A stretch of 64,000 nucleotides of DNA, from NCBI GenBank assembly GCA_965284365.1, contig OZ260079.1, forward strand, positions 2,790,001 to 2,854,000. Direction: 5' to 3'. The notes beneath the pieces were generated by a model that did no database searches, was not told the DNA's origin, and worked only from the letters and a program-made list of their open reading frames with translations. Of the stretch, positions 58,629 to 64,000 are shown in pieces (positions within the stretch are counted from its first letter, which is position 1; each line of letters opens with the position of its first letter). This DNA comes from Phragmitibacter sp965284365. Lineage in GTDB: Bacteria > Verrucomicrobiota > Verrucomicrobiia > Verrucomicrobiales > Verrucomicrobiaceae. The translations under genes and the position numbers were made by a program.

Positions 58629-60515
58629 TCACGACGGCTGAAGCTGCAGCAGCACCACCTCAGGTGTCTCAAAGTTGAACCCAAGCGTCTCTGCATCCAT
58701 ACGGCATCCGCTCCCTCCAAAGGTCGGATCGTTGCTGGAGAACAGGATTTCCCACTTCCCGGGTCTTGGAGCGATCGTCTCTGTCAGGAGATGCTCATGA
58801 AGATTGCCAGATTTGTGTCTGGAAAGATTCACCACCAGCAGGAAGGTGTGCTCCTCGTCCTCCAGGCAAATCGCCACCATTTCATGACTGCTGCTGCATC
58901 GCCAAGTGTCCCGATTGAGAGGCCGGAAAGCTTGATGCGTATTCCGTAGGGCCAGGCACTTTTTGTAGAGGGCGAGAATGCCGCGTTGTGTCTCTTCCTC
59001 TCGCTCATCCCAATTCAGTTTTGATCGGTGATAGGTAGAGATGTCCTGAGGGTCGGGAACTTTTTGTAATGCTTCCGGATGGCTAAATTCCGGGAAGCTG
59101 GCGAACTCCTTGCGCCGTCCCTCGGTCACCGCCTTGCCAAGCTCTTCGCCGTGGTCGGTGAAGAAGAGGAACGGCGTGGATGAACCCCATTCCTGCCCCA
59201 TGAACAACATGGGCGTGTACGGAGTCAGGCAGATTAACATCGAGGCTGCCCGGTAACTCTCCAGCGAAACAAACTTGGTCGGGCGGTCACCCATGGCACG
59301 GTTTCCCACCTGATCATGATTGGAGATGCAGTGAAGGAATTTGGAGGGCGGCAAATGAGCGCACGGTGTGCCCCGATTCTGGCTCTTCACCGCGGACTGC
59401 TGGCCACGGAAAAGCCATCCATGATGAAGAATATCGCTAAGCTCGTCGGACGAGCCCACGTAGTCGGCGAAGTAGGCATTCCGGTCTCCCGTCTGTGAGA
59501 CGCGGACACTGTGATGGAAGTCATCGGCCCATACGGCATCGAAATCATAACCGCCTTCACCTTTGGGATTCAGCATCGTGGCATCGTTACGCTCGTCTTC
59601 TGCCAGAATGTAGCGCCCGGTGGCCTTCACTTGAGCCGCCATCTCCGCCAGGATGTGCGGGGTGGAATTGTCCTCGATTGTATGAGTAGCATCGAGGCGA
59701 AACCCATCCATGTGGAAAAACCGCATCCAGTAGTGCAGATTATCAAGGAAGAAGGTGCGAACGGGTTCCGGATGCTCGCCGTCGAAATTGAAGCCCTCGC
59801 CCCACGGTGTCTCATGTTTGGTGCTGAAAAAGTGACGGCTATAGAAGGCAAGATAGTTCCCGTCAGGGCCGAAGTGATTGTAGACCACATCAAGCAGAAC
59901 GGCGATCCCCAAGGTGTGCGCTTCATTGATTAAGGTCCTCAGGTCATCGGCGCTGCCATACTCCTTTGCGGGCGCATAAATGAAGACGCCGTCATAGCCC
60001 CAGTTCCGCGTACCGGGACACTGGCCTAGCGGCATGATCTCGATGGCATTGATGCCAAGGCTCTTCAGATGAGGCAGTTTGGCGCATGCCGCTTTATAGG
60101 TCCCTTCAGGGGTGAACGTGCCTATGTGAAGCTCATAGATGACGAGGTCGCGGAAGACGGGACGTTGCCAAGCATCGTCCGACCACTGAAACCGCGCGTG
60201 ATCCACCACGATGGACTTGCCGTGGACATCAGTCACCGCGTGAGAAGCCGGATCTTGGAATTCCCTGCCGTCTGGTTTCCGAAATACATACCGGTCTGAT
60301 GGCGCACCGTCCGGGTCAAAGGCCCGATGGTAGCCACCGGGGAGCTTCTCTGATCGCAAGATGCGCGGCTCGTCGCCATCCTTAAATACGCACACCTCGA
60401 CATGATCATCTTCAGGAAACCAGCCGAGGTACTCGACGCCTGCCTCGGACAAAAACGCGCCGTACCGCCAGGTGCGGGCCTCCGTGCCTTCTGATTGGTT
60501 ACTCAAATTGGACAT
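58629..60515 (-). CDS. treZ: Malto-oligosyltrehalose trehalohydrolase TreZ
   Basis: A 628-residue GH13 enzyme that releases trehalose from maltooligosyltrehalose. An N-terminal beta domain (about 15-105) precedes the barrel. Family motifs are NWGYDGVFIYAP, LLDVVYNHFGPDGNYL, the nucleophile in GFRLDATHTIEDNS, the acid/base in LAEDERND and ISNHDQVGNRA. TreZ normally works with TreY, which is not in this window. GlgX, 8 kb away, supplies related linear dextrins. Confidence 0.93.
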   Translation of the reverse strand: MSNLSNQSEGTEARTWRYGAFLSEAGVEYLGWFPEDDHVEVCVFKDGDEPRILRSEKLPGGYHRAFDPDGAPSDRYVFRKPDGREFQDPASHAVTDVHGKSIVVDHARFQWSDDAWQRPVFRDLVIYELHIGTFTPEGTYKAACAKLPHLKSLGINAIEIMPLGQCPGTRNWGYDGVFIYAPAKEYGSADDLRTLINEAHTLGIAVLLDVVYNHFGPDGNYLAFYSRHFFSTKHETPWGEGFNFDGEHPEPVRTFFLDNLHYWMRFFHMDGFRLDATHTIEDNSTPHILAEMAAQVKATGRYILAEDERNDATMLNPKGEGGYDFDAVWADDFHHSVRVSQTGDRNAYFADYVGSSDELSDILHHGWLFRGQQSAVKSQNRGTPCAHLPPSKFLHCISNHDQVGNRAMGDRPTKFVSLESYRAASMLICLTPYTPMLFMGQEWGSSTPFLFFTDHGEELGKAVTEGRRKEFASFPEFSHPEALQKVPDPQDISTYHRSKLNWDEREEETQRGILALYKKCLALRNTHQAFRPLNRDTWRCSSSHEMVAICLEDEEHTFLLVVNLSRHKSGNLHEHLLTETIAPRPGKWEILFSSNDPTFGGSGCRMDAETLGFNFETPEVVLLQLQPS

Positions 60516-60755
60516 CTTGTTTTAGCTAGCAACTGAATGAAAGGATCGGGGAGGGGCGCCCTCAAGCCTGCGGACGCTTTGCCCCAAAATCCCCACGCAT
60601 GAGGCAAGTTTGTCAACGCGATGGATCATAGTGAGATCGTATCGCAATTTCCTGGCCGAGCGGATGGATTCTTAGCCCGCCTTAGGGTCTTAGCAGGGGT
60701 ATCGTCTATTTTTGTTATCGGATCGGGTGCTTCACCCGCCCGTGAGCACCACGGA

Positions 60756-63700
60756 TCAGCGCTGGATCATATAATCAGGGCTCGTCAGGAAGAGATGCAG
60801 AATGGAGCGCAGACGGTCGCGTTTCTGCACATCCGTAGGCGTGCCGCCCTGATTGTACGCAATGAGCGAGACATGGGCATACGTCAGGCCTGCCGAGTTC
60901 GGCGCTGAGGTGCAGGTGACACCGTTCAGCGTAAAGCTATTAGGCGTCGTGACCGTGATGGTGCGTGTAGTGGTGTTGCTGTTGAGCGCAGAGGAGAAAG
61001 CGCCGTTGCCGACTCCGCTGACCAGGACGACATCCCCGGTCTTGAGGTTGTGATTGCCAGTCGTGGTCACTTGGCAATTCGCACCGGTCGCGATGCCCGA
61101 GATCGATGTGGCGATGAAGTCTTTGATTACACTCTTCCCGCCAGCAGGCATTTGACCTGACGTGAGCAGTACGTTGAAATGATCGATCAGCGTGGGCAGG
61201 TTTTGATTGTGCGTCCAAGGGACCGTGTCGTTGGCCGGATCACCCAGTCCATCGTTCGAGGCCGTGGCGCTCATCCACGGAGTCATGTCCATCACCAGGG
61301 CATTGTTGCCGTTGTTGAAACTGCTGGTGCCATTGGTGGCGCTGGAGCCGAAGATGCCGTTGTAGAGGTAGTTGGCCTGACGCACCACGTTGGTCTCAGA
61401 CGTTAGTTGGAACTCTGGAGTTGTGATTCCTTGAGAAGCGAGCGAGCCCGCGAATTTGTAGTCCGGCAGGAAGTAGTTGAACACCGTGGGTGAATTCAGC
61501 GGGGTCTGGGCAAGATCTACATCCGTGTTATTCATTGAGAAGGTGCCTGGGCGTGTCCCTACACTTCCGCTTCGGAACACCGGCGGCGACTTCAGCGGAA
61601 ACTGATAGATGCTATCGGAAACTTGATTGGGAGAGAGGTTGGTCCCGGCAGCCGGTCCCAGAAACGTCCAGGTGTTTTCATCAACCACGGACTCGACGGT
61701 CACCACCACGTCCACCGGTTGAGGACTGCCTGCATAGAAGTTGAGCTGCACTTGATCGCCTACGGCCAGATCATGATTCAAATACGTGTCCATGGTGATG
61801 CGGCGATCCTGAGGAGCAGCCAGTCCTGAACTCGCAGTAGTGTATCTGCCCGGATTGAAGCGTGGAATGACGATGTTGCCCGTGCGCGCTACGGCGCTCG
61901 TGCCGGACGCGATGTTAAATGTGAACGTGCCATTCGTGCCTGACTCAGCCGAGGCGCTGCTAACTTGATAAACTTGACCATCCAAGCCAGCCACACCGTC
62001 AGCACCGCCACTTGCGAAGTCCACGAAGATCTTATGGCCTGTTTGCAGCCAGTGATTGGTCATGGTCACCGTGCAGGTAGTGGAGTTTGCCGGGATGCTG
62101 TAAGTGCCTTGGGTCCAGCCTTGCGCTTGGATGGTGAACTGCGTCGGGTTCGTAACCGTGATGGCGTAGGTTCCGCTCCACGGCGCGGGATAACCCGATG
62201 TGAATCCAAGATAAGCGTTCCCCGAAGTGAGATTGTGAGGTGCGGAGGTATTGATCGTGATGGTCCGGCCGCCGTCTTGCACATAATTGCCGGACCAGCC
62301 TGCCGGACGAAGGGCACGTGCTGCCCCGGTCACTCGCAGGAGTGCTTCCCGCTGTTTTCCGAACGAGCGCTCAGCCAGCAGATCGCTGCTGCGAGCTTCA
62401 TAATCCAGCAAGATGGCCTTGATCACGGCCTTCATATCGCCGCGCACGCCGGAGCCATTGTCATTGAACTTCTGCACCACGCGATAGAGATAGTTGCGCG
62501 AGGGATTGGACGTCACCAGACGCTGGATCAACTGACGGCAGATGAAAGGACCGACGTTGGGATGATTGAAAAGTTGATCGTGAGCCATGGTCAGTTCCTG
62601 TGATGGAAGAGCCTGATACTCTGCCTTATTATACTGCGTCGACGTATGCGTGGCATAGGGATCCAGCGTCTGCCCACCCAGCGTAGCCAGTCCGGGAAGA
62701 ACCTCATTGTTCAGCAGCCGCTTGGTTCCAGTGAAATGCCGGGCCGGGACTTCACGCATCGGCCGGGTCCAGTTGCCCACAGCCCCCAGTGCGGTGCGGT
62801 AACTGCCATCATAGCCGTAATCCCAACCGGTGAACACATGAGCAAAGCCGATGATCTCACTCTGACTGTACACGTCCACCGGAGCTTCATGGGAATCCAG
62901 CATCAGGCTGCCGTCCGGCCACATCCGGAACAGTCCTACTGAGAAGAGTTGCTTGATCTCGCGAGCATAGTTTTCGTTCGGGATACGGCCCAAATTCAGA
63001 TCCGGCTTGTCGTTCCGCAGCATGTCCAGATAACGGCCCATGGAAGGAGTCAGCGTCACCGTCTGCAGGATGTCCCGGAAGTTGCCAAAGGCATTCCCTA
63101 ACAATTGATCGTAGTAATATGACAAGGCCAAAGCGTTGTTGTCGAGAGGCCCCGTTGCAGAGATCACCAGGATTTCGCTCAGGGCAAAAGCGATCCTCTG
63201 ACGAAGCTGATCCTCCCCAGTCACGGAGCGCCACCACCAGGCATTGAAAGAAAGGGACTCATCAAAATTTCCCCCTTGGACACTGGCGCCTTCCAGCCGA
63301 ATCACTTCGGGCAGGTGTTGTCCCACCGGCTTCGTGAACTGGTCGTCGATCCAGGTCTCATAATTGGCCATCGACTTCAGCGCCGTGATGTCACTGATGC
63401 TCGCCCCGAACGTCGCTTGATTGAGGAAACGTGCCGCTCCCGCTTCGGTGGTGTTGTCGTTTGTCCATGCAGGCGGAGCCGCCGGCGGTGTGAACGTGCG
63501 CGATCCAGCAGCCACCGTGTAGTTCCCCCGTATCTCTCCCGCGGGATACAAGGCCGTGTGCAGGTTGATATATGCTTTCCCCTGTTTGATTAGTTCCTTG
63601 ATCTCTGCCAACGAGAACGTCCCAGCCGGTGCCAGGGTCCATTTGAAACTGCCGTCGGACTGTAGCCCATCTCCCGGAGGCGGCTCCACACCATCAAAGA

Positions 63701-64000
63701 TGATCGCAGAAGGATGATTCAGAAACGCGTCAGCATGCACATGCCAGTCGGTCAATTCGCCAGTTAGGTTTCCGTAAGCGAAACGCACATACGCAACTGT
63801 CTCATCCTCACTCAGACGCAATGTCGAAGTGCCCACACCATCCGTGATGGCCCCATTTTGAGACAGCATCGTCGAAACATACAGAGTGCCATTGGCGGCG
63901 TTCGTGGCCTGCGGCACATATTCATCCAGCACATGACCCGGCACGACTTCCGAAGGAACAGAAGTGCTTTGCCCGGGCTTCGACCAGCCCACGGCGACAT
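60756..64000 (-). CDS. DUF1800 protein with CHRD domain and four inserted beta modules (5' end outside window)
   Basis: At least 1081 residues; the frame is open to the right edge, so the start lies outside. The visible N-terminal part is a CHRD domain (TLYVSTMLSQNGAITDGVGT; YINLHTALYPAGEIRGNYTV). The DUF1800 core follows (ARFLNQATFGASISDITALK; HFTGTKRLL; NHPNVGPFICRQLIQRLVTS). Between the DUF1800 halves lie four diverged modules of the type H-x-L-x-x-G (APHNLTSGNAYLGFTSG, NHWLQTGHKIFVDFASG, NHDLAVGDQVQLNFYAGS, NHNLKTGDVVLVSGVG). DUF1800 proteins are common in planctomycetes and verrucomicrobia; function is unknown, and a DUF1501 partner is often adjacent. Confidence 0.88.
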   Translation of the reverse strand, partial: VAVGWSKPGQSTSVPSEVVPGHVLDEYVPQATNAANGTLYVSTMLSQNGAITDGVGTSTLRLSEDETVAYVRFAYGNLTGELTDWHVHADAFLNHPSAIIFDGVEPPPGDGLQSDGSFKWTLAPAGTFSLAEIKELIKQGKAYINLHTALYPAGEIRGNYTVAAGSRTFTPPAAPPAWTNDNTTEAGAARFLNQATFGASISDITALKSMANYETWIDDQFTKPVGQHLPEVIRLEGASVQGGNFDESLSFNAWWWRSVTGEDQLRQRIAFALSEILVISATGPLDNNALALSYYYDQLLGNAFGNFRDILQTVTLTPSMGRYLDMLRNDKPDLNLGRIPNENYAREIKQLFSVGLFRMWPDGSLMLDSHEAPVDVYSQSEIIGFAHVFTGWDYGYDGSYRTALGAVGNWTRPMREVPARHFTGTKRLLNNEVLPGLATLGGQTLDPYATHTSTQYNKAEYQALPSQELTMAHDQLFNHPNVGPFICRQLIQRLVTSNPSRNYLYRVVQKFNDNGSGVRGDMKAVIKAILLDYEARSSDLLAERSFGKQREALLRVTGAARALRPAGWSGNYVQDGGRTITINTSAPHNLTSGNAYLGFTSGYPAPWSGTYAITVTNPTQFTIQAQGWTQGTYSIPANSTTCTVTMTNHWLQTGHKIFVDFASGGADGVAGLDGQVYQVSSASAESGTNGTFTFNIASGTSAVARTGNIVIPRFNPGRYTTASSGLAAPQDRRITMDTYLNHDLAVGDQVQLNFYAGSPQPVDVVVTVESVVDENTWTFLGPAAGTNLSPNQVSDSIYQFPLKSPPVFRSGSVGTRPGTFSMNNTDVDLAQTPLNSPTVFNYFLPDYKFAGSLASQGITTPEFQLTSETNVVRQANYLYNGIFGSSATNGTSSFNNGNNALVMDMTPWMSATASNDGLGDPANDTVPWTHNQNLPTLIDHFNVLLTSGQMPAGGKSVIKDFIATSISGIATGANCQVTTTGNHNLKTGDVVLVSGVGNGAFSSALNSNTTTRTITVTTPNSFTLNGVTCTSAPNSAGLTYAHVSLIAYNQGGTPTDVQKRDRLRSILHLFLTSPDYMIQR

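Overview
The window looks like a chromosomal segment of a Verrucomicrobiota bacterium, probably near the Verrucomicrobiaceae. This is an inference. It rests on a PVC-type dehydrogenase/cytochrome c protein, a DUF1800 protein, a cbb3 oxidase with subunits I and II fused, and Kdo (LPS) synthesis, which shows a Gram-negative envelope. No rRNA operon, insertion sequence or CRISPR array was seen. One tRNA gene, tRNA-Arg(ACG), is present.

Layout. 0-8.2 kb: a tail-anchored-like hypothetical protein, the TlyA rRNA methyltransferase flanked by two copies of a two-hairpin repeat, small membrane or secreted proteins, a giant TPR/DUF3857/transglutaminase membrane protein, and a small membrane gene between two copies of a ~110 bp palindrome-bearing repeat. 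8.2-14.6 kb (minus strand): an AraC regulator, an FHA-FHA-ABC transporter fusion, CTP synthase (pyrG) and KdsB, then a 50-residue membrane peptide. 14.6-15.8 kb: tRNA-Arg with a good promoter, then about 1 kb of gene-poor, apparently decayed DNA. 15.8-26.7 kb (plus strand): three tandem universal stress proteins, an FMN-binding stress protein, a NarL-type regulator, a PocR/AraC regulator, a FixL-like haem-PAS histidine kinase, an Rcp1-type regulator, a hybrid receiver-PAS-HisKA_3 kinase and a P1B-4 metal ATPase. 26.7-35.0 kb (minus strand): a cbb3 oxidase cluster in transcription order ccoS, ccoNO fusion, small CcoQ-like peptide, single-haem ccoP, ccoG, small FixH-like peptide, a TauE/DsbD_2-type membrane protein and ccoI/fixI. 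Together 15.8-35.8 kb reads as an oxygen-limitation module: oxygen sensing, signalling, high-affinity respiration and stress proteins.

35.8-36.3 kb holds a phage-replication-like fragment. 36.5-43.4 kb holds a glycerophosphodiesterase and, on the minus strand, the most striking locus: a Dcu C4-dicarboxylate transporter, an aspartase with an N-terminal cyclic-nucleotide-binding-like domain, and, 2 bp later, one polypeptide joining such a domain to acetate kinase and a PduL-type phosphotransacylase. The predicted outcome is aspartate uptake, ammonia plus fumarate, and ATP from acetyl-CoA, with two enzymes of the operon carrying the same kind of sensory domain.

43.5-64 kb: cardiolipin synthase, an OprM/HlyD/DUF3302 efflux set, GlgX debranching enzyme, an OprD-like porin, a FixJ-type regulator and a lone receiver, a 1225-residue deacetylase/PVC dehydrogenase/cytochrome c fusion, glutaredoxin, TreZ trehalohydrolase, and a DUF1800/CHRD protein that runs off the right edge. 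Many starts lack a clear Shine-Dalgarno sequence, so start choices rest on domain boundaries, signal peptides and gene spacing.
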